Assembly: GCA_030604885.1 (NCBI GenBank)
Contig: JAUVUZ010000005.1
Span: forward strand, 62,001 to 126,000
Length of the DNA: 64,000 nt
Direction of reading: 5' to 3'
Source: Alphaproteobacteria bacterium
GTDB taxonomy: Bacteria > Pseudomonadota > Alphaproteobacteria > Rhodospirillales > Rhodospirillaceae
A program made the translations under genes and the position numbers. Shown here in pieces: positions 9,440 to 17,202 of the stretch. Every line of letters begins with the position of its first letter. The stretch's first letter is position 1. The notes under the pieces are model-generated. The model ran no database searches and was not told the DNA's origin. It saw only the letters and a list, made by a program, of their open reading frames with translations.

Positions 9440-10231
9440 TCAGCCGCGCGCGGTGCGGTCGTAGTGGCGGAAATACTTGTCCGTCACCAGGTCGGTCTTC
9501 ACCATCACGCACACGTCGGTGGTGTTGAACTGGTCGTCCACCACCGCCCCGTCGCCGACGAAGCCGCCGAGGCGGAGATACCCCTTGATCAGCGGCGGCA
9601 GCGCGTTGAGAGCGGTCTTGGGCGAGACCGCCTCCTTCTCCCGGCGGTTCATCTCGGTGTAGAGGTGCGGCAGCGCGCGCGGGCGGAAGTCCTCGGGCGC
9701 GCGGTGGAAGTGGTGGAGGTACGACAGCTCCAGCGCCAGCGCCTCCGGATCGGTGCCGCCCATCGAGGCGCAGCCGAACATCATGCCGATGTCGTGGGCG
9801 AAGACGTAGGCGGCGATCCCCTGCCACAGCAGCTGCATGGTGGAACGGGTGCGATACGCCGGGTCGGTACACGAGCGGCCGAGTTCGAGGATCGGCCCCG
9901 GCAGCGCGAGGATGCGGGAGATGTCGTATTCGGCGGCGGTGTAGAACCGCCCCACCTTCTCCGCGTGCTCGCGGCGCATCAGGCGATAGGTGCCGACGAT
10001 GTTGTCGCGCGGGTCGTCGCCGCGGCTGCGATCGATCACCAGCAGGTGGTCGCACACCGCGTCGAAGGCGTCGCTGTCGCGTTCGAGCGCCGCCGTCTCG
10101 GCCGAGGCCTGCGCCCCGCCCTCGGTGTAGAAGACGCGGAACCGCAGCGCCTGCGCCGCGTCCACCTCACGCGGCGCGGCGGCCAGGCGAACCTCCATGG
10201 TGCCGCCGGCGAGTGCTTCGATAGGATCCAT
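9440..10231 (-). CDS. olsB: GNAT-fold L-ornithine N(alpha)-acyltransferase-like protein (OlsB)
   Basis: This protein of about 263 residues matches the OlsB/hemolysin-like acyltransferase family. Visible elements are ALRFRVFYTEGGA, DHLLVIDRSRGDDPRDNIVGTYRLM, LELGRSCTDPAYRT, LLWQGIAAYVFAHDIGMMFGCASM, and PLIKGYLRLGGFVGDGAVVDDQFNTTDVCV. OlsB makes lyso-ornithine lipid from 3-hydroxyacyl-ACP and ornithine, the first step of phosphate-free ornithine lipids. The start MDPIEALAGG has GGAG six bases upstream; the track start lies inside the fur gene. The acyltransferase 4 bases downstream would supply the second acyl chain. Confidence 0.85.
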   Translation of the reverse strand: MDPIEALAGGTMEVRLAAAPREVDAAQALRFRVFYTEGGAQASAETAALERDSDAFDAVCDHLLVIDRSRGDDPRDNIVGTYRLMRREHAEKVGRFYTAAEYDISRILALPGPILELGRSCTDPAYRTRSTMQLLWQGIAAYVFAHDIGMMFGCASMGGTDPEALALELSYLHHFHRAPEDFRPRALPHLYTEMNRREKEAVSPKTALNALPPLIKGYLRLGGFVGDGAVVDDQFNTTDVCVMVKTDLVTDKYFRHYDRTARG

Positions 10232-10266
10232 GATGCTCCGTTGTCTGCTCGGATCGGTCCGCCGGG

Positions 10267-10701
10267 TCAGTCCTGGGGCTCGTCCCCGCCGGACTTGCCG
10301 AGCGGCTTGCAATAGAGTTCGAGGCGGTGGCCGACCAGGCGGAAGCCGTGGTCGCGCGCGATCTTGCGCTGCAGGTCCTCGATCTCCTTGCAGTGGAACT
10401 CGATCACCTGGCCGCTGCCGATGTCGATCAGATGATCGTGGTGGTCGTCCGACATTTCCTCGTAGCGCGCCCGGCCGTCGCCGAAGTCGAGGCGCTCGAG
10501 GATCTTCTCCTCCTCGAACAGCCGCACGGTGCGGTAGACGGTGGCGATGCTGATGCGCGGGTCGATCAGGGTGGCGCGGCGATAGACGTCCTCGACGTCC
10601 GGGTGGTCCTCGGAATCCGACAGCACCTGGGCGATCACCCGCCGCTGGCCGGTCATCTTGAGGCCGAGTTCGAGGCAGCGTTTTTCAATCCGGGAGGTCA
10701 T
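10267..10701 (-). CDS. fur: Fur-family transcriptional repressor
   Basis: This 144-residue protein has a winged-helix domain (KMTGQRRVIAQVLSDSEDHPDVEDVYRRA, ISIATVYRTVRLFEE). The metal-sensing region is HHDHLIDIGSGQVIEFHCKEIEDLQRKIARDHGF. It lacks the paired CxxC motifs of E. coli-type Fur, as do many alphaproteobacterial Fur/Mur proteins, so the metal sensed may be iron or manganese. It lies between mucR and olsB, a common alphaproteobacterial order. The length is normal. Confidence 0.9.
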   Translation of the reverse strand: MTSRIEKRCLELGLKMTGQRRVIAQVLSDSEDHPDVEDVYRRATLIDPRISIATVYRTVRLFEEEKILERLDFGDGRARYEEMSDDHHDHLIDIGSGQVIEFHCKEIEDLQRKIARDHGFRLVGHRLELYCKPLGKSGGDEPQD

Positions 10702-10864
10702 GTCCTGCCATTTGTCCTAGAAGAAAGGGTCCCCGCCGCCACGGTAGTCCGAAACCGCGCGGATGAAAAGCCACGCGGCCCATTGTGGCAGAAGCGGCCC
10801 CGAACGCGCAACGGCGGACTGCCGGAAAGGCGGTCCGCCGCACGGGACGATCAGGAATGGCGCG

Positions 10865-11281
10865 TCACTCGCCCCGGCCGCGCCGGGCGCGGGTGCCGAG
10901 GCCGATCTTCTTGGCGAGGGAGGAACGGTGCCGGGCGTAGTTGGGCGCCACCATCGGATAGTCGGCGGGCAGGCCCCACTTCTCGCGATAGTCTTCCGGC
11001 GTCATGTCGTAGGCGGTCTTGAGGTGACGCTTGAGCATCTTCAGCTTTTTGCCGTCTTCCAGGCAAATGATGTACTCGGGGGTCACGGATTTCTTGACCG
11101 CGATCGCGGGCTGCGGGCGATCCGCCGCCGCCGGGGCCTCCCCCAGCGTCGCCAGGGTCGAATACACGTTGCGGATCAAGGCGGAGAGATCGGTCGGCGC
11201 GACCTCGTTCTTGCTCACGTGCGCCGCGACGATCTGCGACGTAAGATGAAGTAGGCTTTCCTTGCTTTCTTGACCAGACAT
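10865..11281 (-). CDS. mucR: MucR/Ros-family transcriptional regulator
   Basis: This 138-residue protein has the Ros/MucR domain: YIICLEDGKKLKMLKRHLKTAYDMTPEDYREKWGL followed by DYPMVAPNYARHRSSLAKKIGLG. These are H-NS-like repressors of AT-rich promoters in alphaproteobacteria. Compared with Ros, the second cysteine of the zinc finger is Asp (CLED) and the second histidine is missing (RHLKTAY), so zinc binding is doubtful. The start MSGQESKESL is preceded by GGAGG; upstream ATGs are too close to that site. A good promoter lies just upstream. Confidence 0.92.
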   Translation of the reverse strand: MSGQESKESLLHLTSQIVAAHVSKNEVAPTDLSALIRNVYSTLATLGEAPAAADRPQPAIAVKKSVTPEYIICLEDGKKLKMLKRHLKTAYDMTPEDYREKWGLPADYPMVAPNYARHRSSLAKKIGLGTRARRGRGE

Positions 11282-11314
11282 GTACCGCATCCCTCCAATC
11301 ATCAGTTCATCTAT

Positions 11315-11343
11315 CTTATAAAATGCCCTTCAAACATTATCAA
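11315..11343 (-). promoter_or_regulatory. Predicted sigma-70-type promoter of mucR
   Basis: On the minus strand, TTGATA, exactly 17 bases, then TATAAG: the best consensus promoter I see in the window. The predicted transcript start is near 11308, 27 bases before the mucR start. The surrounding 11282-11460 region is unusually AT-rich, fitting MucR autorepression (inference). The remaining bases to 11576 hold nothing I recognise. Confidence 0.65.
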
Positions 11344-11576
11344 CCGTGAAATCGTGGCCAATAAAATCCCGCGGCACCCATGGCCGGGTCCGCCGATCCA
11401 CTTGACGCCATAGAAAATCCCGTCCGGCTCCTCCTATTTGATACTTAGGGGTTAGCCGATTCGCGAAATTTCTCATCCGAAAGTCGCACGATGGCGTGCA
11501 GCGGGGAGTGCAGGGGCGCGGGCGGACAAATCGCGGCGGCCCGGGGCGGCCCGCCCGATTGACGGCATGCCCGCCA

Positions 11577-12062
11577 TTACTTTCCCGGTTCGGCGGTTCC
11601 CGTCGCCGGGTTCAGGTTCTTGGCGAGAATCCTGGCGTCGGTCTCGATCGTTCGTCCGCCGACCTGCGCGCGGTAATAGCCGCGCCGCGTGCCCACCGGG
11701 TGGAATCCGGCACGGCCATAGAGGGCGAGGGCCGCGTCGTTGGTCACCGCCACCTCGAGGAACATCCGCTCCGCCCCCCGCGACGCCGCCGCCGCCTCGG
11801 CGCGGCACAGCAGCGCCCCGGCGACGCCGCGTCCGCGCGCCTCGGGCAGGGTGCCGATGGCGAGGATCTCCGCCTCGTCGGCCACCGCGCGGCACAGCAC
11901 GAAGCCGAGCGGCGCCGCCTCCGCCGCGGCGATCGCGCCGAACACGCCGGGGCCGGACAACAGCTCGGCGATCGCGGCGGCGCTCCACCCCTCGGCGAAG
12001 CAGCGCCCGTGCAGCGCCGCGTAGACTTCGGCGAACGCCGCCCCCGCGTCGTCTAGACGCAT
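11577..12062 (-). CDS. rimI: GNAT acetyltransferase, RimI-like ribosomal protein S18 N-acetyltransferase
   Basis: This 161-residue GNAT protein has the acetyl-CoA loop LAIGTLPEARGRGVAGALL and the C-terminal NDAALALYGRAGFHPVGTRRGYYR, both typical of RimI. Its position directly after tsaB with a 10-base overlap is the usual tsaB-rimI pair. The start MRLDDAGAAF is chosen by that overlap; the 340-residue track ORF reads tsaB in another frame. The substrate assignment (S18) is by family and context. The gene lies 295 bases downstream of the mucR start, so it ends in the AT-rich mucR promoter zone. Confidence 0.88.
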   Translation of the reverse strand: MRLDDAGAAFAEVYAALHGRCFAEGWSAAAIAELLSGPGVFGAIAAAEAAPLGFVLCRAVADEAEILAIGTLPEARGRGVAGALLCRAEAAAASRGAERMFLEVAVTNDAALALYGRAGFHPVGTRRGYYRAQVGGRTIETDARILAKNLNPATGTAEPGK

Positions 12063-12661
12063 GGCGCGCCGCCCCGGGGCACCGCGTCCGCCTCGCGCAG
12101 GTAGATCGGCAAGGGCGGCCGCCGCGCCTCGGGCCGCCGCGCCGCCGCGAACACCGCCGCGAGGCCGGGCGCCACGCCACCCGCGAGATCGCCCACCGCG
12201 CCCGGCGCCTGCGCCAGCGCCGCCGGGCCGAGGAACGGCTCGCCCGCCGCCCGCCCCGCCGCGTCGAAATCCTGGACGAAGGCGTCGCCGCGCCGGGTGT
12301 CGAGCACCACCCGCACCGCGCCCCCGGCCTCCGCCGCCCACGCCGCGAACGAACTCACCGCCACCACCGGGCAGCCGATCGCGAGGCCGAGGCCCTGGGC
12401 CGCCGCCAGCCCCACCCGCAGGCCGGTGAACGACCCCGGCCCGGCGGTGACCGCCACCGCCCGCACGGCGGCGTAATCCACCCCCGCTTCGGCCATCGCC
12501 TCCGCCAGCATCGGCAGCAGCGCCTCCGCCTGGCCGTGCAGCATCTCGGCGCGGCGCAGCGCCCGCGGCGCGCCGTCCACGAACACCCCCGCCTGGCACG
12601 CGCGCCCGGCGGTGTCGAGCACGATCGCCGCGCCGACGCCAAGTTCGTCTTGTTCCGACAT
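12053..12661 (-). CDS. tsaB: tRNA N6-threonylcarbamoyladenosine biosynthesis protein TsaB
   Basis: This 202-residue non-catalytic ASKHA-fold partner of TsaD takes part in t6A37 synthesis. Signature elements are AIVLDTAG at the N-terminus and AVTAGPGSFTGLRVGLAAAQGL in the middle. The start MSEQDELGVG fits the family; the track start at 12733 would overlap the divergent dipeptidase gene. It is translated ahead of rimI with overlapping ends. It is divergent from the dipeptidase gene, with about 55 bases between the starts. Confidence 0.93.
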   Translation of the reverse strand: MSEQDELGVGAAIVLDTAGRACQAGVFVDGAPRALRRAEMLHGQAEALLPMLAEAMAEAGVDYAAVRAVAVTAGPGSFTGLRVGLAAAQGLGLAIGCPVVAVSSFAAWAAEAGGAVRVVLDTRRGDAFVQDFDAAGRAAGEPFLGPAALAQAPGAVGDLAGGVAPGLAAVFAAARRPEARRPPLPIYLREADAVPRGGAPCV

Positions 12662-12716
12662 GCCCGCCAATCCTATGCTTGGGTCATTCCGTGTCGCCCG
12701 CCCGAACCGAGGCCCC

Positions 12717-13271
12717 ATGCTGATCGAAGTCACGCCCGAGGATCACGGCGTCGTTGTCGACCTCGCCTACGCCACCGCCGATAACTTCACCGGGCGGCCG
12801 ATCTATCGCCGCGCGGCATGTTATCTGCACGCCGAAGCCCTTGCCAAGCTCGAACGCGCCCGCGACCTCGCCGCCGCCCAGGGCCTGCGGCTCAAGATTC
12901 TCGACGCCTTCCGCCCCGCCGAGGCGCAGTGGGCGCTGTGGTCCCACACCCCCGACCCGCAGTTCGTCGCCGACCCCCGGCGCGGCAGCGCCCACGGACG
13001 CGGCGCCGCCGTCGACCTCACCCTGCTCGACGCGGACGGCGCCGAACTCGACATGGGCACCGCCTTCGACGCCTTCGCCCCCCAGGCCCACCACGGCCGC
13101 ACCGACATCTCCGCCACGGCGCAGCGCAACCGCGCCCTGCTGCTGGGGCTGATGACCGCCGCCGGGTGGGAGTTCTACGCCCACGAATGGTGGCATTACC
13201 AACTGTTCGACGCGCGCACCCGCTTTCCCCTGCTGTCCGACAGCGTGCTCCCGATCCCGATGATGCGATGA
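12717..13271 (+). CDS. ddpX: D-alanyl-D-alanine dipeptidase (peptidase M15D, DdpX/VanX-like)
   Basis: This protein of about 184 residues has the M15D zinc site: SAHGRGAAVDLTLLD (SxHxxGxxxD) and HEWWHYQLF near the C-terminus (catalytic Glu and zinc His). The preceding LKILDAFRPAEAQ motif is also typical. It cleaves D-Ala-D-Ala, recycling peptidoglycan peptides. No signal peptide is visible from the chosen start (MLIEVTPEDHG), so it is predicted cytosolic. It is coupled by ATGA overlap to a secreted polysaccharide deacetylase. There is no vanA/vanH context, so a glycopeptide-resistance role is not supported. Confidence 0.92.
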   Translation: MLIEVTPEDHGVVVDLAYATADNFTGRPIYRRAACYLHAEALAKLERARDLAAAQGLRLKILDAFRPAEAQWALWSHTPDPQFVADPRRGSAHGRGAAVDLTLLDADGAELDMGTAFDAFAPQAHHGRTDISATAQRNRALLLGLMTAAGWEFYAHEWWHYQLFDARTRFPLLSDSVLPIPMMR

Positions 13272-14323
13272 GGCCCCCGATGCTTCGCCCCCTGTTCGCC
13301 GCGTTCGCCGCGTTTCTCGCCGCCGCCCCCGCCCTCGCCCAAACCCCGGAGGAGGCATCCTCGGCGGTGGTGCTGATGTACCACCGCTTCGGCGAAACCG
13401 GCATCCCCTCCACCAACATCCGCACCGAGCAGTTCGAGCGCCACCTCGAAAAACTCGCCGAGGGCGGCTACCGCGTCGCGCCGCTGGAGGAGATCGCCGC
13501 CGCGATCAAGGCGCGCCAGCCCATCCCGCCCAAGACCGTCGCCATCACCGTCGACGACGCCTACGCCTCGGCGCTCCACGTCGCCTGGCCGCGCCTCAAG
13601 GCGCGCGGCTGGCCGATGACCATCTTCGTCGCCACCGAGGCGGTGGACCGGGGCACCCGCGGCTACCTCACCTGGGACCAGCTGCGGCAGATGGCCAAGG
13701 AGGGCGTCGCCATCGGCGCCCATTCGGAAGCCCACGGCCACATGGCCAAGCTCTCCGCCGCCGAGGCCGAGGCCGACATGAAGCGCGCCAACGCCCGCTT
13801 CCAGGCCGAGCTGGGGTTCGTGCCGAAGCTGTTCGCCTATCCCTACGGCGAGGCCAGCAGCGCCACCGTCGCCGCCGCCCGCAAGCTCTACGTCGCCGCC
13901 TTCGGCCAGCACTCGGGCGTCGCCGACGCCGCCGACGACCCGTGGTTCCTGCCGCGCTTCGCCCTCAACGAACGCTACGGCGACGACGACCGCTTCCGCG
14001 TGCTGGTCGGCGCGCTGCCGCTGCCGGTTACCGACGTCACCCCCGCCTCGCCCACCCTCTCCGCCAACCCGCCGATGTTCGGCTTCACCGTCACCGACCC
14101 GGCGCTGCCGCTGCGCAACCTGCGCTGCTACGCCACGCCGGAAACCAAAACCACCACCGACATCCTCGGCAACCGCGTCGAGGTGCGGATGGAAAAACCC
14201 TTCCCCGGCACCCGCGGCCGCCTCAACTGCACCCTGCCCGGCCGCGACGGCCGCTGGCACTGGTACGGCCGCCTGTTCTACCTGCCGGAAGGCGTGCGCC
14301 TGCCCGGCGTCAAGGACGACTGA
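13268..14323 (+). CDS. Secreted polysaccharide deacetylase (NodB-like)
   Basis: This 351-residue protein starts with a signal peptide (MRPPMLRPLFAAFAAFLAAAPALA, probable cleavage after ALA). The NodB fold follows: VVLMYHRFGE, motif 1 as ITVDDAYAS (both Asp kept, usual TFDDG altered), motif 2 as IGAHSEAHGHM (His pair kept) and AYPYGE. It probably removes acetyl groups from a periplasmic glycan. About 110 residues beyond the catalytic domain (after NERYGDDDRF) form an additional C-terminal region I do not recognise. The ATG overlaps the dipeptidase stop, suggesting a joint role in wall metabolism. Confidence 0.9.
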   Translation: MRPPMLRPLFAAFAAFLAAAPALAQTPEEASSAVVLMYHRFGETGIPSTNIRTEQFERHLEKLAEGGYRVAPLEEIAAAIKARQPIPPKTVAITVDDAYASALHVAWPRLKARGWPMTIFVATEAVDRGTRGYLTWDQLRQMAKEGVAIGAHSEAHGHMAKLSAAEAEADMKRANARFQAELGFVPKLFAYPYGEASSATVAAARKLYVAAFGQHSGVADAADDPWFLPRFALNERYGDDDRFRVLVGALPLPVTDVTPASPTLSANPPMFGFTVTDPALPLRNLRCYATPETKTTTDILGNRVEVRMEKPFPGTRGRLNCTLPGRDGRWHWYGRLFYLPEGVRLPGVKDD

Positions 14324-14333
14324 GAGGGTTGAC

Positions 14334-14395
14334 GCGCGGCGGCACGACCCCTAGCTTGCCGCCCGCGCGCCTTCTTCGCGGGTTTCCGGGCGCGC
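14334..14395 (+). promoter_or_regulatory. Structured leader before the SMR exporter (two overlapping hairpins)
   Basis: Hairpin 1 pairs GCGCGGCGGCA (14334-14344) with TGCCGCCCGCGC (14357-14368, one bulge). Hairpin 2 pairs GCGCGCC (14365-14371) with GGCGCGC (about 14389-14395). They share bases, so only one can form at a time. It lies in the 109-base gap between the deacetylase stop and the exporter. SugE-type exporters are often under guanidine riboswitches, but I cannot match the known motifs here. Hairpin 1 could also end the upstream transcript. Confidence 0.4.
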
Positions 14396-14432
14396 CTCCC
14401 GACACCGAGCCTGCGCACCTCCGCGAGGCAAC

Positions 14433-14753
14433 ATGTCGTTCCACTGGCTCGTCCTCTTCATCGCCGTCGTCACCGAAATCGCCTGGGCGCTGTCGCTCAA
14501 GGCGATCCAGACCCACCCCTCGATCTGGTCGATCGGCGGCGCGGGCGTCCTCACCGTCCTCAACATGACCCTGCTCTCCACCGCCATGCGCGGCATCCCG
14601 GTGGGAACCGCCTACGGCGTCTGGACCGGCCTCGGCGCCGTCGGCATCACCATCGCGGGCGTCGTCCTCTACGACGACCCCATGGGCGCCAAACGCCTCG
14701 CCTTCCTCGCCCTCATCATCGCCGGGGTGGTCGGGCTGAAGCTGGAAGCCTGA
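14433..14753 (+). CDS. sugE: SMR-family transporter, SugE/Gdx-type (guanidinium exporter-like)
   Basis: This 106-residue protein has four transmembrane helices. TM1 contains the essential glutamate (VVTEIAWALSLKAIQTHPS) in the SugE/Gdx context. The TM3 region reads IPVGTAYGVWTGLGAVGITIAGVVLYDDP, close to E. coli SugE/Gdx rather than EmrE. Gdx proteins export guanidinium in exchange for protons. It is a stand-alone gene rather than a paired heterodimer. A structured leader precedes it and a palindromic repeat follows it. Confidence 0.9.
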   Translation: MSFHWLVLFIAVVTEIAWALSLKAIQTHPSIWSIGGAGVLTVLNMTLLSTAMRGIPVGTAYGVWTGLGAVGITIAGVVLYDDPMGAKRLAFLALIIAGVVGLKLEA

Positions 14754-14776
14754 AAAGAAGCCGAAGGAAAAACGTC

Positions 14777-14935
14777 GCGGAGGGTCTCGGACCCTCCGCA
14801 CCTCCCATTCCCTTGGTTTTCCGCGCAGCGGGATTCACCCGTCACGCCGCGCGAAGATCTCATGGCGCTTCGCGCAAAAAAATGTCCGGGAGGTCCGGAG
14901 GGGCGCGCCCCTCCGGCCCGGGCGGAGCCCATCTT
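14777..14935. repeat. Composite palindromic intergenic repeat, copy B
   Basis: It lies between the convergent ends of sugE and the radical SAM gene. It contains GCGGAGGGTC-TCG-GACCCTCCGC (perfect 10-base stem, 14777-14799). The conserved module TTGGTTTTCCGCGCAGCGGG, the CACGCCGCGCG core and CGCTTCGCGCAAAAA follow, then the GGTCCGGAGGGG...CCCCTCCGG hairpin. The outer CCGGGCGCTGCCCGG module seen in copy A is replaced here. It could act as a bidirectional terminator. Confidence 0.75.
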
Positions 14936-14963
14936 CCCTTCTCTCTTCCTTTTCCCCCGCCCC

Positions 14964-16070
14964 TCAGAACAGCGCCAGTTGGTCCCCCGGGCGGGGTGGG
15001 GGTTTGAAGAGGTCGGTACGGAGTTTGGGGTAGCCTTTGTCGAGGCCGAGTTTGCGGCAGGCGATGGCGCAGCGTTGGCCGAGGAGTTCGGCGATCGGTC
15101 CGGTGCCGCGCATGCGTTGGCCGAAGCGGGCATCGTCGAGGGCGCCGTCGCGGGTTTGGCGGATGAGGGAGAGGACGCGGTCGGCGCGGTCCGGGGCGTG
15201 GGTGGCGAGCCAGTCGGCGAACAGGTCTTTGACGTCTTCCGGCAGGCGCAGGAGGATGAACGACCCGGCGCGGGCGCCCGCCTCGGCGGCGGCGGCGAGG
15301 ATGGCTTCGAGTTCGTGGTCGGTGAGGCCGGGGATCATCGGCGCCGCCATCACCGCCACCGGCACGCCCGCGGCGGCGAGGGCGCGGATGGCGTTGAGGC
15401 GCCCGGCGGGGGGCGTGGCGCGGGGTTCCATGCGCCGGGCGAGGTCGCGGTCGAGGGTGGTGATCGAGAGGGAGACGGAGACGAGGCCCCGGCGCGCCAG
15501 GCTTTTGAGGATGTCGAGGTCGCGCAGCACCATGGCGGACTTGGTGGTGATGGTGACCGGGTGGTTGAACTCGGAGAGGGTTTCGAGGACGGCGCGGGTG
15601 ATCGCGAAGCGGCGTTCGATCGGCTGGTAGGGATCGGTGTTGGTGCCCATCGCCAGGGGGGTGACGGGCTTGGCGCGGTAGGCCGGGGCGCGCAGCTCGC
15701 GGGCGAGCAGGCTGGCGGCGTCGGATTTGACGAACAGCCGGGTTTCGAAATCGAGGCCGGAGGAGAGGCCGAGGAAGTTGTGGCTGGGCCGGGCGTAGCA
15801 ATAGATGCAGCCGTGCTCGCAGCCGCGATAAGCGTTGAGCGAGCGGTCGAAGGGGATATCCGGGCTGTCGTTGCGGGCGATGGCGGAGCGGGCGGCGTCT
15901 TCCGCCACGGTGGTGGCGAGCGGCGGGAGGTCCGGGTCGTTCCAGGACTCCCAGCCGTCGTCGGCGGGCACGTGGCCGCGGCTTTCGAACCGCCCCGGGG
16001 CGTTCAGCCCGGCGGCGCGGTGGGCCGCGTTGGCGACCTGGGGCTGCGCCTTGAAAGGAATCTCGTCCAT
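14964..16070 (-). CDS. PA0069-family radical SAM protein
   Basis: This protein of about 368 residues has the radical SAM cluster motif in NAYRGCEHGCIYCYARPSH (CxxxCxxC). The family-specific FRIxRAVLET-like segment reads RRFAITRAVLETLSEFNHPVTITTKS. Members of this family (PA0069/Rv2578c) resemble the spore photoproduct lyase group but have no assigned reaction. The start MDEIPFKAQPQ is preferred; the track start adds 14 residues with no family support. It converges on the SMR exporter with a palindromic repeat between them. Confidence 0.9.
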   Translation of the reverse strand: MDEIPFKAQPQVANAAHRAAGLNAPGRFESRGHVPADDGWESWNDPDLPPLATTVAEDAARSAIARNDSPDIPFDRSLNAYRGCEHGCIYCYARPSHNFLGLSSGLDFETRLFVKSDAASLLARELRAPAYRAKPVTPLAMGTNTDPYQPIERRFAITRAVLETLSEFNHPVTITTKSAMVLRDLDILKSLARRGLVSVSLSITTLDRDLARRMEPRATPPAGRLNAIRALAAAGVPVAVMAAPMIPGLTDHELEAILAAAAEAGARAGSFILLRLPEDVKDLFADWLATHAPDRADRVLSLIRQTRDGALDDARFGQRMRGTGPIAELLGQRCAIACRKLGLDKGYPKLRTDLFKPPPRPGDQLALF

Positions 16071-16131
16071 GCCGCCAGGATAACGCAAAACCCCCGCGCG
16101 ATAGAAGAACAAAAAATGAACTTCCGGCGAC

Positions 16132-17019
16132 TCAGGGGTTCCCGGCCACCTGCACCTCGGTGGCGAGGCGGGCGTCGTCCAGCCCGGCGAGGCGGTTGGC
16201 GCGGATGATCATGCGCAGGGTCTCGCCGTATTCGCCGCCGCGCTCGGAATAGCGGTCGAGGGCGCGGGTCAGCTCGTAGCCCGAGGCGCCGGAGGCGCGC
16301 AGGGCGCGGAAGCGGGCGTAGGCGCGGTGGGAATTGAGGTTGTGGACGTAGGCCGCCACCGCGCCCTTGACCGAGGGGAAGGCGCGCACCCGCCGCGCGG
16401 TGTCGCCGGGTTCGTTGTCCTGGGGCAGGATGCCGTCGTGGTCGTCGTTCCAGGTGTATTGGCCGAACAGGGCGTTGCCCTCGCGGACGAAGCGCGAGGA
16501 CCCCCAGCCGCTTTCCTCCGCCGCCTGGGCCAGCACCAGCGAGGGCGGCACGCCGTCGACGCGGGTCATCAGGCTCTCGACGGTGGCGGCGCCGTAGCGT
16601 TCGGAGAGGGCCGCCAGCCAAGCTTCGTCGCGCGGGGGAAGGAATTCGCCGCGCCGCAGCGTCTGCCCCAGCTCGGCGAGGCGGCGGCGCTCGGCGGCGA
16701 TTTCGGCGTTGACCTGCAGCACCACCGGCAGCAGGGCGCGGAAGAACAGGCTTTTCTTGAGTTCCAGGTCGGCGAGCCGGGCGAGATCGCGGGGCAGGGC
16801 GCGGGTGGAGAGCTTGGGCACCTCGGCCTCGCCGGCGCGCACCGCCTCCCAATCGTAGCCGCTCGCCGCGAACACGTCGGCCAGCGCCATCGCCTCGGGG
16901 GCGGTTGCCTCGGGGTTGGCCCGCGCCGGGGAGGCGAGCAGCGCGGCCGCGACGAACGCGGCGGCGGCGAGGGCGGAACGCAGGGATTTTCGCGTGACGG
17001 GTTGATCCGATTCCGTCAA
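16132..17019 (-). CDS. Bax-like glucosaminidase-domain protein (paralogue 1)
   Basis: This 295-residue exported protein has a hydrophobic N-terminal segment (residues ~12-34, ending SPARA). The C-terminal glucosaminidase (lysozyme-like) domain contains VPPSLVLAQAAEESGWGSSRFVREGNALFGQYTWN, with the catalytic Glu in AAEESGWG, then YVHNLNSHRAYARFR and LDRYSERGGEYGETLRMII. E. coli Bax is the closest well-known relative. The predicted role is peptidoglycan cleavage between GlcNAc and MurNAc. A close paralogue (17203-18204) lies immediately upstream on the same strand, so this is a tandem duplication. Confidence 0.87.
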   Translation of the reverse strand: MTESDQPVTRKSLRSALAAAAFVAAALLASPARANPEATAPEAMALADVFAASGYDWEAVRAGEAEVPKLSTRALPRDLARLADLELKKSLFFRALLPVVLQVNAEIAAERRRLAELGQTLRRGEFLPPRDEAWLAALSERYGAATVESLMTRVDGVPPSLVLAQAAEESGWGSSRFVREGNALFGQYTWNDDHDGILPQDNEPGDTARRVRAFPSVKGAVAAYVHNLNSHRAYARFRALRASGASGYELTRALDRYSERGGEYGETLRMIIRANRLAGLDDARLATEVQVAGNP

Positions 17020-17202
17020 TGGTCACTCCTCGTTTTCTCCGATTTCGACAACCGCCAACGCGAAAAGCCGGATATCGGTTCCCGAAAAGGCGCAGAATCC
17101 CGTCTCAGTTGCGCGGGATTTTGCGAAATGCGGGGATGTTCGCGGAAAAGGCGAAGACGCCGGAAGGACGTCGCCGCGCGGCGGAGCCGCGACGGCGACG
17201 CC

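Noticed and set aside
12717-13271. Vancomycin-resistance VanX
   Set aside because: The M15D motifs are shared, but there is no vanH/vanA neighbour and the organism appears Gram-negative; a peptidoglycan-recycling dipeptidase is the simpler reading.
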